DNA of 64,000 nucleotides. Origin: Zavarzinella sp. GTDB taxonomy: Bacteria; Planctomycetota; Planctomycetia; Gemmatales; Gemmataceae. A program made the translations under genes and the position numbers. The notes below the pieces were generated by a model, which was not told where the DNA came from, did no database searches, and was given only the letters and a program-made list of their open reading frames with translations. The stretch's first letter is position 1. Each line of letters opens with the position of its first letter. The stretch covers positions 930,001-994,000 of the forward strand of contig JAWKTI010000002.1 in assembly GCA_041399155.1 (NCBI GenBank). Reading direction: 5' to 3'. Below are positions 47,248 through 55,917 of the stretch, piece by piece.

Positions 47248-48414
47248 TTATCGTTCCATCAGCCATTGATTAAGTGCAGCCAGCACGGCAAGGTGCTGAT
47301 TTTCCGTGTTGGCAGTGGTTTTCACTTCAAACTTCACAGTGCGGGAGCCATCAGTGAAAATTCCTTCGATCTCCCCATGTTTCAGCCGAAAACGGGTAGG
47401 TTCTGCTAGATCCGGATTGTAAACGCGCGTTTTACAATATATCACCTGAGGAATCTCAGTGGTGACCTCTTCCATAAAGCGGATTGCACGCGGGAAGGTT
47501 CCCGGCCAGCCCGCCTTTTCAATTTGGTTCGGTTTTTTCGCCACGCATGCGGGTGGCAGAATCTGCGTGCGATCTGTCCGAAAGCGATGACGAAATGTTT
47601 CCTGAAAAATCTGGCCAGTCGCCGACAATTCAAGGTAATCCCGACCATCAATCTGCTCGGAATTGATCAGAGAATCGAGTTTTTCATCGAGCTCATCAGT
47701 AAAGAGTTTTTTTTCGTAAACTCCTTTTTCCAGAGAAGTTAACAGCCCGCTGTATTTCATCCAGAACGAAAAATCGAGTGCCACGGGCATTGGTGGGAAG
47801 GAAATGATTTCGCTGAACCGTTCGTGCATGTAATAAACGGGAATTCCAATCGCCTGCCCCAACAGAACGGCAATGGCAATCTGGGCCTTGTACCCACCCG
47901 TGGCATTGATGGCGCAGGCCTCTGATGAATAGGTGCGTACCGTTTCGCCGATGGAACGTGCCAGGTTTTTCAGGCCCCGCGTCCGAAACAGTTGGGGATC
48001 GCTGTCCTGTAAACCACTGATCATCCGGGTTTCTACCGGATCGTGCCCACGCAGGCGGAAATATGCGGCCAGAATGGCAACAATATTGTTCCCCGCTTCC
48101 GTATCGGAATGAAAAAGATAGATTCCTGCATTGGCGGTGGCAAATTGTTGTTGAAGCAGGCTGTGGACGGAATTGATTTCTGCCCCACAGATTCTGGTAT
48201 CGGCTGGTAACCGTGCCAGTTGGTGGGCAACTCCTTGCCAATCCTCATTCGCAAATGCCGTCGACATCGTTTCGTAGATCTGGAACTGCTCTTCGGTCCA
48301 CTGTTTCCGATCGGCGGGTAAGGCCCGCTCTGTTTCGAGCGACTTGGACAGGTTTGCCAGGTTGGGGTAGAATAAACTGGTGCCCACCGTGGTGAGAATG
48401 ATCGGGCGTGACAT
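47248..48414 (-). CDS. CARF protein of the APE2256/TIGR02619 type
   Basis: 388 residues. The N-terminal ~215 residues form a CARF domain: 'PIILTTVGTSLFYPNLANLS', 'IYLFHSDTEAGNNIVAILAA' and the ligand loop INATGGYKAQIAIAVLL (Thr172-Gly174). It is the putative CRISPR-associated family also called Cas_APE2256. Residues ~225-290 are helical and may be a winged helix. The last ~95 residues ('TEIPQVIYCKTRVYNPDL', 'EGIFTDGSRTVKFEVKTTAN') form a separate beta-rich domain. I cannot name it with confidence; a RelE-like ribonuclease as in CARF-RelE proteins is one possibility. It is the first gene of the adaptation/accessory part of the locus. Confidence 0.75.
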   Translation of the reverse strand: MSRPIILTTVGTSLFYPNLANLSKSLETERALPADRKQWTEEQFQIYETMSTAFANEDWQGVAHQLARLPADTRICGAEINSVHSLLQQQFATANAGIYLFHSDTEAGNNIVAILAAYFRLRGHDPVETRMISGLQDSDPQLFRTRGLKNLARSIGETVRTYSSEACAINATGGYKAQIAIAVLLGQAIGIPVYYMHERFSEIISFPPMPVALDFSFWMKYSGLLTSLEKGVYEKKLFTDELDEKLDSLINSEQIDGRDYLELSATGQIFQETFRHRFRTDRTQILPPACVAKKPNQIEKAGWPGTFPRAIRFMEEVTTEIPQVIYCKTRVYNPDLAEPTRFRLKHGEIEGIFTDGSRTVKFEVKTTANTENQHLAVLAALNQWLMER

Positions 48415-48477
48415 TGGATTCTCCGTTTCAGAAGATTACGCGTGTGAAATTGCTTTCAGGACATTTTTTAGAGATTT

Positions 48478-49086
48478 TTAGAGATTATTTTGAATTTTTT
48501 TGATGAGTTCCAGATTCTGGAGTTCTCGTTTGCCACGATTCCAGATTTTAGTAATGGTAGCTGGGTTGATGTCGAAGTTTTCTTCCAGCCACACTATGCG
48601 GGATCGTTTGCAAAGATCACCTAAGCAGGCTTGGTGAAACGCCGCCAACGCATCATGAGCAACCAATTCCAGCTGATCATGTTCTGAAAGGATTCCCAGC
48701 AGGTTGGGTACTACCAGCAGCACGAGGCGTTTTCGTTCTTTCCAGCCTGTAATAATACCTTTATCGTTGGGGGACAATCGAACCGGATCATTGACAAAAG
48801 TCTGCTCCACAAGAAAATATCTTCGAGCAGTCATCACGCCCAACGTAGGGCACAGTTTCGAAAATGATGACTGCTTTCGATAAATACCAATTTTCCAACG
48901 TTTAGCAGTTGTTCTCACCCACGCTTGGAGCTCTCCCTTTGCAGGATTGTATTTCCCCTGTATGAGTCGCAGCCGTACGTGCTGAACGATGTCGTCGAAA
49001 TCCGGATCTCTACGATAAATAATCGTTTCGACCATTGATTCGATGCGCGCAAGATCCCCCAGATGAATAATTTGATGATCGGACAC
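48478..49086 (-). CDS. Sigma-70-like (ECF-type) protein
   Basis: 202 residues from the GTG at 49086, 7 bp after GGGAGG. A TTG at 49125 is open but has no ribosome site. Residues ~20-65 match sigma region 2: 'RRDPDFDDIVQHVRLRLIQG' and 'YNPAKGELQAWVRTTAKRW'. The C-terminus (~130-200) has a region-4-like helix-turn-helix (LEENFDINPATITKIWNRG). The gene ends 64 bp before the first CARF gene of the CRISPR locus, same strand, so it may be part of that transcript. A decayed paralogue with the same upstream sequence lies at 17156-18535, suggesting that this gene and its promoter move together. Confidence 0.65.
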   Translation of the reverse strand: MSDHQIIHLGDLARIESMVETIIYRRDPDFDDIVQHVRLRLIQGKYNPAKGELQAWVRTTAKRWKIGIYRKQSSFSKLCPTLGVMTARRYFLVEQTFVNDPVRLSPNDKGIITGWKERKRLVLLVVPNLLGILSEHDQLELVAHDALAAFHQACLGDLCKRSRIVWLEENFDINPATITKIWNRGKRELQNLELIKKIQNNL

Positions 49087-49125
49087 ATTCCAGCCTCCCG
49101 CGGACCATTCCGCAGGAACGGTCAA

Positions 49126-49835
49126 GGAGCACCGACTTGAAGTACATCTTCAATAAGTTATTCTGACTTTATCCACAACCATTTGGTGAAAAAGTAGAAA
49201 AAGTAGAGGCGAATCCTGTGGCAGATGGAAAAATGTCCATGCTGTTCGGCGAAAAGCTCGACAAAATCACCAGTGCGAAAGGACAGAATACTCATCTGCT
49301 GAAAACGTTTTTAAGTTCCCTCTAATCTCTGTTCAGTGATTTCGGAGGCATTCTAGAACAATACCTAGAAATCAGAATGGTTCAGCACCATATCTACAAT
49401 TGCAACATCCCTTTTGGCTTGCTGAAGTGATTCACACCAATCGAACAAGAGCCTCATGAACTACGTGGATGTCAAATAGAATGTAAGAAAACGACTATAG
49501 AAAAGGGAAGTCGTAAGAGGTGCCGATCATTGACTCTTGCAGCTTATTCCGTAGCGAAATAATTATTTGTACGAATTGTGTTCCTGTGCTTCGATGTACC
49601 AGCCCGAGGTATGGCAAACTACACTCTAGATCGGCAACCCACCCAGTATTGCCTTGATCTTGAATGTGTTATTTGCAAAGATTTATGGCAAAACAGTTGC
49701 TTTCGACTATTTTTGCCTGTGTCTTTACCTGCACCTCAGTTTGAGACACTAGCTTTGAAATGAATTTAGGGTAATGATCGCAGGGAACAACGATCCGATA
49801 ACACTCATATATTGTTACCAACAAATGAGAATCTG
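49126..49835. other. Non-coding stretch with one gene-tail remnant
   Basis: About 710 bp between divergent genes. From about 49190 to a TAA near 49325 the plus strand reads a ~45-residue tail (NPVADGKMSMLFGEKLDKIT, then 'KTFLSSL') that I do not recognise and that has no start. The part next to the sigma gene (49087-49170) is shared with its paralogue at 18513-18590 and probably holds its promoter. The AT-rich part before 49836 (CATATATTG near 49806) may hold the promoter of the plus-strand operon. Confidence 0.45.
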
Positions 49836-51248
49836 ATGCTTAGTCATGATCAACGATTCCAGCTCGTTGATGCAGCGCGTGCTGCAGCAGCAAGGGCATT
49901 CTTGACTAACCAGAGTGGAACTACTTATGGCGCTGCTGTACTCACGGTTTTGGGAAAAGTCTACCAGGCCGGGCAGTATTCGTCGTTCAATCACGTCACC
50001 AACATCCATGCTGAACAAGCGGTACTGCTAATCGCGACCATGGCAGACGATCCAGACGTATTGGCACTTGCCATTGCTTCCAACGGGACGGAACCGATCA
50101 CTCGGCCATGCGGTATCTGTCGACAGGTGTTGGCCGAGCATTCTGCCCGAGTCGGCCGTGATTTTGAAGTCCTGATGGCTTGCCGAGATAGTAACAGTTA
50201 TGAAACGGCATTGGTGAGTGAGCTGTTACCACTGGGATGGTCGCCTGGCCAGAACAGAACGGTTGTACGAGATGTTGACGTTCGGAGTGTAATTCCTCAA
50301 CAAGGACTTCTTCACAAGAACGAAGTACTCGAACCTGGCGACCATATTATACTTCGTGATGGATGCGTCGCGATGGTCTGGGACAGCCTGTTCGAGCCCG
50401 CCGGTACACTGGTGAAGCTCAAATACGCTCCATGCGAAGGAAAGTTGCGGAAGGTCCCTCATTCGTTCAGTGATCCACTCCGTTACCAGAAAGAGTTACA
50501 TGATCTCGGCTGGATTCGACAGGCAAAGTGCGGTATCCACGCTCCTGTCATCGGGGCTTCTGAGGTTTCTAACGTGTTAAAGACGCTTCAGCTTGGGAAG
50601 GAAATTGGAGAACCTCCAGGACCGCTAATCAGCATCCTTCGTGATGTTGGGGTGAATGTTGCTGGAATTCGTGTGACCGGTTCGCGGGCTATTGGACTTC
50701 AGCGAGCCGACTCGGATTGGGATCTGATCGTGCCAGTAGACGCGAATCAATTGCCGTTGATCCGTGAAAAGCTTGCAGCAGCAGTTGAGAGCGATATGCT
50801 GACTGTCCCGCTCTTGTCTGGGACCTGGAAATTAATTGACCGGATCTTCCCCGGCGGTCGGCATGCGGCCCTAAGCGATCGCCGATTCGCTGATACTTTG
50901 CTTAGCGGCGGAACAGCGGTTGCTCTGATGTTCTTGCCGCATCAGTCAAATGAATTCTGTGTCGGCCATGACTGGATCATTTCGGGTCGAACCGTTTTAC
51001 ATGGGAAAGTTCTTAGGGCTTCTCGTGCTGCTTACAAAAGATCCGAGTATGAGTTGAAAGACAATAAAGGTGTGATCTCTATCATCTGCTTTCACAAGGC
51101 AGCGAACCTGTTGCGGGTCGGAGATGTCGTCTCCGTGTGTGGCTGGATCGCGCGACGCGGGAACGAGCGACGATTGATACAGATTCTTCATCAACCCGAT
51201 CGCATCCTTTGGTGGGAGGTTGCGACAGGCGATGCATCTGAGGAATAA
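49836..51248 (+). CDS. Cytidine deaminase-nucleotidyltransferase fusion protein
   Basis: 470 residues from the ATG at 49836 (a TTG at 49812 is also open). Residues ~5-125 are a zinc-dependent cytidine deaminase domain: 'NIHAEQAVLL' (His-x-Glu) and RPCGICRQVLAEHSA (PCxxC). A middle beta domain (~140-210) resembles a small barrel. Residues ~270-350 are a polymerase-beta-type nucleotidyltransferase: 'VTGSRAIGLQRADSDWDLIV', with the G-S and the D-x-D-like SDWD. This combination is unusual; deamination and nucleotidyl transfer in one chain suggest making or editing a cytosine/uracil nucleotide derivative. It is first in a tight five-gene operon. Confidence 0.7.
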   Translation: MLSHDQRFQLVDAARAAAARAFLTNQSGTTYGAAVLTVLGKVYQAGQYSSFNHVTNIHAEQAVLLIATMADDPDVLALAIASNGTEPITRPCGICRQVLAEHSARVGRDFEVLMACRDSNSYETALVSELLPLGWSPGQNRTVVRDVDVRSVIPQQGLLHKNEVLEPGDHIILRDGCVAMVWDSLFEPAGTLVKLKYAPCEGKLRKVPHSFSDPLRYQKELHDLGWIRQAKCGIHAPVIGASEVSNVLKTLQLGKEIGEPPGPLISILRDVGVNVAGIRVTGSRAIGLQRADSDWDLIVPVDANQLPLIREKLAAAVESDMLTVPLLSGTWKLIDRIFPGGRHAALSDRRFADTLLSGGTAVALMFLPHQSNEFCVGHDWIISGRTVLHGKVLRASRAAYKRSEYELKDNKGVISIICFHKAANLLRVGDVVSVCGWIARRGNERRLIQILHQPDRILWWEVATGDASEE

Positions 51249-51253
51249 ACCTT

Positions 51254-52501
51254 ATGAGCGACTGGTACACGATTACGGAAGGAAATCAGATCGAATTTCA
51301 AAAGTCGAAGGACCGTTACTGGGCACCAGAGACTATCAGAATCAATCCACTTTCGATCCAATCCTATCCAGCAACAGATTGGATCATCACCGGGTGGGGA
51401 CCCATGTGGATGTACGCACACGCTGCGGCAACGCTCGCAGCTGCCAACTGCAAATCGCAAGTCCGCTTAGGGGGTACGACTGGTACCTCGGAGAATTTGG
51501 CGAACAGTCGCTGTCGCTTTCATCCTACTTGCGATCCCCGTTGTGCGGTCTTCGAAATGGATTTTGCACAAGAGGCTCATCTGACTGATGCGGCGATCGA
51601 AAGGCTGATGGATCCAGCTCTGTCCGAGTTGTGTCGATACAAAGTCGATAAGTTGTGCATCACGGGTCGCGCGAACGGCAAGGCTTACGCAGCGGTGGCG
51701 GCCAAGGCGGTAGAGAATCAAGTTCGGATCATTCAATGTTTGACCCCTGCCGATGGTCAGGTAATCGTATACGATGCTGATGGATCCTCGCTCGGCGAAC
51801 GTCCGGAACCGGAATCTTGGCTTACACCCTATTTGACTGCACCCAAGTCCACATTAATTGTCGGTATTATCGGTGATCCAAACTGTGGAAAATCAGTTTT
51901 TAGTCTGGCTTTAAATCATTACCGAGGTGCCATCAAATGTCAAGGTTGGCGTCTCGATTGCGATGGTGCCTCACCGACACCAGATTGGTATTTATCTTTG
52001 AGTGAAAAAGATCCTGCTCAGGCCAAGTCTGCGCGAGAAGCCGTAAAACTTTCCTGGACTTCAGACATGGAGGATCTTATCGCTGAGAAAATTATCCGGC
52101 TTCGTCAGTTCTTCGCTGTAGCGATCGCTGATCTGCCGGGCGGGAATCATACTAAGACACCGCCTGAACGAGTACCCAATCATCGTGAAGTAATGATGCG
52201 TGAAGTTGATGTGTTTATCCTCATTGAAAGAGCAAATGAATCATCAGAACTCGCATGGCGCACTGCCCTCGCCCCGCATCGACTCGATCATCGGATCAGG
52301 GTTGTGCTCAGTTCAGTAGATCCAAATGGAACTCCAAGCCTTGAAGTATGTGAAGATCATAAAGGTATTTGGCGAGGAATCATCCGCGGTCTCGATCGAG
52401 CCAAGAAGCCTGATGAACTTGTTCCCGTGTTTCAAAATGGTTTGAACCAAATATGGCCTGCTCTATTACGTCATAGTCGATCAGATGGAGCGGGGCAATG
52501 A
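51254..52501 (+). CDS. P-loop protein with Csx3-like N-terminal domains
   Basis: 415 residues, 5 bp after the deaminase gene. Two related units fill the first ~185 residues: 'TDWIITGWGPMWMYAHAAAT' and 'DKLCITGRANGKAYAAVAAK', each a 'TG.G/A...YA..A' turn followed by strands, as in the Csx3 fold. A P-loop domain follows (VGIIGDPNCGKSVFSLALNH, Walker A near residue 210; a Walker-B-like 'FAVAIADLPGG' near 290). Csx3-AAA fusions are known CRISPR-associated ring nucleases, so this could degrade or sense cyclic oligoadenylate. Alternatively it is a kinase of the operon's own nucleotide pathway. The Csx3 relation is my reading of short motifs. Confidence 0.5.
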   Translation: MSDWYTITEGNQIEFQKSKDRYWAPETIRINPLSIQSYPATDWIITGWGPMWMYAHAAATLAAANCKSQVRLGGTTGTSENLANSRCRFHPTCDPRCAVFEMDFAQEAHLTDAAIERLMDPALSELCRYKVDKLCITGRANGKAYAAVAAKAVENQVRIIQCLTPADGQVIVYDADGSSLGERPEPESWLTPYLTAPKSTLIVGIIGDPNCGKSVFSLALNHYRGAIKCQGWRLDCDGASPTPDWYLSLSEKDPAQAKSAREAVKLSWTSDMEDLIAEKIIRLRQFFAVAIADLPGGNHTKTPPERVPNHREVMMREVDVFILIERANESSELAWRTALAPHRLDHRIRVVLSSVDPNGTPSLEVCEDHKGIWRGIIRGLDRAKKPDELVPVFQNGLNQIWPALLRHSRSDGAGQ

Positions 52502-53949
52502 ATCCATCACAGACGCTGATGATTGCCGGGGTTGGGCCCCACGCTCGTCGCTTCTATCTGCCTGCAATCGCTAATTTAGGGCCTCGCTACGGAGTTCGAC
52601 TCACCGCAGCTGTCGAACTGGAATCAGGCCGTGATGGCGCTACCCGTGCCCTTGCGGACTCTGGGCTGAATGCGGAAATCCATACTGTTGCTCGGTTCGA
52701 GACAGAAATGCCGATCGAAGCAAGGCAGACACTCGACTCGATAGCGGATCGGTTACACCCTGCCGCAATCATCGTTGCAACAGACCCATTATCGCATCGA
52801 CCTTATGTACTTTGGGCGATGCAACGTGGCATGGATGTATTGCTCGATAAGCCGATCACCACTCGCCGAGGGGCCGTGAGTGATCCGGTTGAGGCGAAGG
52901 GAATTGAGCGCGATTTCGACGAGATTATGTCAGTCTGGAACGAAACCCGACGACAGCGACCCGTTGTCGTCTCAGTGTGTGCCCACCGTCGCTATCACCC
53001 CGGGATCGAAGAAGCGATACGAATCGTCCGAGATGTCTGCAAAAAGACAGGTTGTCCGGTAACTGACATTCATGCCCATCATGCCGACGGACAATGGCGG
53101 CTCCCAGAAGAAATTCGCACGCAGGACCACCACAGCTATCACTCCGGCCACGGAAAAGCTTCGCACAGCGGTCACCACTTCTTCGACTGTGTATACCGTT
53201 TCTACAAGGCAGGCACGGCCAGCGGCAAATCGGCCGACTCTATGAGCGTTTATGCATCGTTCATTCAACCAAACGGACTTCTTCGGCAATTGACCCGCGA
53301 TGATCATGTGCGGCTGTTTGGACAAGACTACCACACCGCCTGTCCGCACAACGACGAAGAACTCGACATGCAATTCAGAAACTTCGGGGAAGTGGACCTA
53401 AACGCTGCCATTACCTTCATGAGCAATGGCGTAGCAATAGGCCAAGCTTCGCTGAACCTCCTTCACAACAGTTTTTCACAACGAGGCTGGCTTTATCCCC
53501 CTGCCGACCTTTACAAGGGGAACGGCCGCGTTAAGCATGAGCATCATCGTGTCCACGTCGGGCCGTTCCTAGCAGTAGCGATCCATTCTTACCAGTCGAA
53601 ATCAGACCACGACGCAAGCGCTGCCGCCGATCTGTTGCCTGGGGGCAACAACCACTTCGAGATCCAGATCTTCCGCAACACTAAGATGATTGGTGGAAAG
53701 GAAGTTGAGTTGATCCACCTTGATCAACTGCAGAGCTTCGACCGATCGCGTCTGTATATTGAACAGGTCAAGGAGGGAGTGGTTGGCGAATTTTTCCGTT
53801 ACCTGGCCGGCCAGGTAACGGAAAATGACCTGCGTTCGCTGATACAGGACCACGCTATACCTGTTTGCATGCTCTCAGCAGCGTATGAATCTCATGCCAA
53901 AGCACAGCGTGGCGAAAACCCGTTGATCAAGAAACCTATCTGGGGCTGA
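52498..53949 (+). CDS. Gfo/Idh/MocA-family dehydrogenase
   Basis: 483 residues; the ATG overlaps the previous stop (ATGA). The N-terminal Rossmann domain is 'LMIAGVGPHARRFYLPAIAN', then 'AAIIVATDPLSHRPYVLWAM' and 'GMDVLLDKPITT', where the E/D-K-P motif is the family's catalytic lysine signature. The C-terminal half (~170-480) has many His residues (TQDHHSYHSGHGKASHSGHH), longer than in ordinary ~350-residue members. These enzymes oxidise or reduce sugars and cyclitols with NAD(P). In this operon a sugar-nucleotide or nucleoside sugar is a plausible substrate. The start of the next gene follows 3 bp after the stop. Confidence 0.75.
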   Translation: MNPSQTLMIAGVGPHARRFYLPAIANLGPRYGVRLTAAVELESGRDGATRALADSGLNAEIHTVARFETEMPIEARQTLDSIADRLHPAAIIVATDPLSHRPYVLWAMQRGMDVLLDKPITTRRGAVSDPVEAKGIERDFDEIMSVWNETRRQRPVVVSVCAHRRYHPGIEEAIRIVRDVCKKTGCPVTDIHAHHADGQWRLPEEIRTQDHHSYHSGHGKASHSGHHFFDCVYRFYKAGTASGKSADSMSVYASFIQPNGLLRQLTRDDHVRLFGQDYHTACPHNDEELDMQFRNFGEVDLNAAITFMSNGVAIGQASLNLLHNSFSQRGWLYPPADLYKGNGRVKHEHHRVHVGPFLAVAIHSYQSKSDHDASAAADLLPGGNNHFEIQIFRNTKMIGGKEVELIHLDQLQSFDRSRLYIEQVKEGVVGEFFRYLAGQVTENDLRSLIQDHAIPVCMLSAAYESHAKAQRGENPLIKKPIWG

Positions 53950-53952
53950 ATC

Positions 53953-55302
53953 ATGGATGAAGTATCTGGAATACAAGCAGTCGCCTGGGGATTGTTGGAC
54001 GGAGGTATTGAAATAATAACTGCATACCCAGGATTCCATGCACACGAACTGGCGTCCCTGTTAGGTATCCAGGTATTTTCTGTGAATGAAAAAAATTCTT
54101 TAGCCCTCGCATGGGGGGCAAGCTTGGCAGGGGTACGGTCTGTAAGTATTTTTAAGAACCTCGGACTTAATGATGCGGCTGACCCATTTATCAATATTTG
54201 TACACTTGGCGTACATGCTGGCATGGTGCTTGTTGTGCTAGATGACATTGATGTACAACAATCACAGATCCTACAGGATTCACGGCCCTATGCTGACTTC
54301 CCTTGCTCATTATGGCTAGAACCGTGCTCATTGCAGGATGCTTATGATTTGGCAAGACAAGCACCACAATTGTCTGAACAGCTAAAAACATTAGTTGTGC
54401 TCAGACTGACAAATTTACTCACGATGGAATCAAGCCAGCTAATTAGACAGAAACCAGAAAAGGCAAGGTTAAACTGGTGCCGAAAACCAGAACACTGGGT
54501 AGTCCATCCTGTCAATGGAAAACTGCAACGCCGCAATCTGGAAGAACGGCAAGGAAAGGTATACGATTGGATAGAGGAACTGTACTCACAACCAAATTTT
54601 TCCCCCGGCGCAGTTGTTAATATCATCGTTGGCATGGTAGATCGTGATGTTGATCTGGATCATGAGATTGTATTGAAGGCGTATCCTCTACCTCGACGCT
54701 GGTTAGCGTCACTAGCTGCATCATCAGCAAATTTTGTTGTTAAAGAACACGGTTTGCCTTACTTAGCTGACAAGTTGGCTGCTGGCATCGGGGCACAACG
54801 AGTTCAAACTGTCCCATTGAAGAATAATCATGAGGGATCTTATCGAATTACCGACAAGTATGAAGCATTATACGCGATTCTGAGGAGTGTTCAGAATCGG
54901 TTCATCGTTGGCGATCTAGGCGGGCACACATTAGATCCACTTAGAACAATTGATTCTTGTCTTTGCTATGGATGTTCAGTGGGGGTGGCTACAGGTATCG
55001 CGATAGCAGAACCTACGTTGAATGTAATCTGTGTGACAGGTGACGCGGCTTTTCTTCATACTGGGAAAACTGCATTCGCAGAAACAATCGATCGACAAGT
55101 ACCTGTGAGTGTGATTGTTTTGATGAATGGTGGAAGTGTGAGTACCGGTGGCCAGATTTTGCCAGGCGAATGTCAGTACGACTCAACAAGATTGGAACAG
55201 TACGAAATGGATTTTCCTCTTTTCTGCAATGACAACAATATGCGTTTCTTATTGAATCGTCCAATCCGACCTCGCCTGATTCGGTTAAAAACAAAGTTTT
55301 AA
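53953..55302 (+). CDS. TPP-dependent oxidoreductase/decarboxylase-like protein (IorA-type)
   Basis: 449 residues. The N-terminal pyrimidine-binding half resembles the alpha subunit of indolepyruvate:ferredoxin oxidoreductase: 'VAWGLLDGGIEIITAYPGF' and 'EKNSLALAWGASLAGVRSVS'. The C-terminal half has the TPP-binding segment 'VICVTGDAAFLHTGKTAFAE' with 'VLMNGGSVSTGGQ' (G-D-G/A...N-x-x motif). No iron-sulfur cysteine cluster is present, unlike true IorA, so it may act as a decarboxylase or carboligase, or lack ferredoxin coupling. Codon use is more AT-rich than in the two genes before it, hinting at a separate origin. Confidence 0.7.
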   Translation: MDEVSGIQAVAWGLLDGGIEIITAYPGFHAHELASLLGIQVFSVNEKNSLALAWGASLAGVRSVSIFKNLGLNDAADPFINICTLGVHAGMVLVVLDDIDVQQSQILQDSRPYADFPCSLWLEPCSLQDAYDLARQAPQLSEQLKTLVVLRLTNLLTMESSQLIRQKPEKARLNWCRKPEHWVVHPVNGKLQRRNLEERQGKVYDWIEELYSQPNFSPGAVVNIIVGMVDRDVDLDHEIVLKAYPLPRRWLASLAASSANFVVKEHGLPYLADKLAAGIGAQRVQTVPLKNNHEGSYRITDKYEALYAILRSVQNRFIVGDLGGHTLDPLRTIDSCLCYGCSVGVATGIAIAEPTLNVICVTGDAAFLHTGKTAFAETIDRQVPVSVIVLMNGGSVSTGGQILPGECQYDSTRLEQYEMDFPLFCNDNNMRFLLNRPIRPRLIRLKTKF

Positions 55303-55314
55303 AAGGATATTTCA

Positions 55315-55917
55315 ATGATAGTCCACTTTGAAGGATTAGATCTTGCTGGCAAGAGCACAGTATGCAGGCTTTTTCGTGAAAATGCACCAGGAAATTGGAA
55401 CATCCGACATAATACGATGGTAGAGGACAACCCAATCTACGAATTGGCCGACCGACTTCGACGCGATGCGACGAATGGAGATGCCATGGTCGGCTGGCTT
55501 TATCATGCTGCATTACTCTACGACCTGGAAAAGTATGTACCCCCATCAGATGATATCATTCAAGACTCACTGATCCTTTTGCGTTCTCTTGCTTTCCACA
55601 GTGCAATTGGTACACGTGGATTGACAGATCAGTTAGAGCTAATCATTGACCATCATCCCCGATTCGATCACACGTTCGTACTAGTAGCAGATCATCAAAC
55701 ACGATTGGCACGCTTGGCTAAAAGAAGGAAGCAACATCTGGGGCCAGAGGATTTTCTGGTTCTAAATGACCCGGAAAGATTCTATATCATGCAGAAGTTA
55801 CTTATAGATTATGCTATCAAGCACTTCGGAGCCGTTATTATCGACAGTAGCGGTGAATTGGATGCATCATGTCTGGATAATATCTTTACCCATATTCCAG
55901 GAATGGTTCGAACTTAA
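55315..55917 (+). CDS. Thymidylate-kinase-like nucleotide kinase
   Basis: 200 residues, AAGGA about 8 bp before the ATG. P-loop 'VHFEGLDLAGKSTVCRLFRE' (F-E-G-x-D-x-x-G-K-S/T, the dTMP kinase signature), 'DIIQDSLILLRSLAFHS' in place of the usual D-R-Y/F motif, and a lid-like 'ARLAKRRKQHLGPED'. It most likely phosphorylates a nucleoside monophosphate or a small product of the operon. The loss of the usual DRY argues against plain dTMP. Last gene of the operon; its stop overlaps the convergent HD gene's stop. Confidence 0.75.
   Translation: MIVHFEGLDLAGKSTVCRLFRENAPGNWNIRHNTMVEDNPIYELADRLRRDATNGDAMVGWLYHAALLYDLEKYVPPSDDIIQDSLILLRSLAFHSAIGTRGLTDQLELIIDHHPRFDHTFVLVADHQTRLARLAKRRKQHLGPEDFLVLNDPERFYIMQKLLIDYAIKHFGAVIIDSSGELDASCLDNIFTHIPGMVRT

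Noticed and set aside
47696..48241. 181-codon minus-strand frame inside the APE2256 CARF gene
   Set aside because: Shadow in another frame; the overlapping frame has the CARF motifs.
55013..55546. 177-codon minus-strand frame across the TPP enzyme and kinase genes
   Set aside because: Antisense to two well-supported genes and without a motif.
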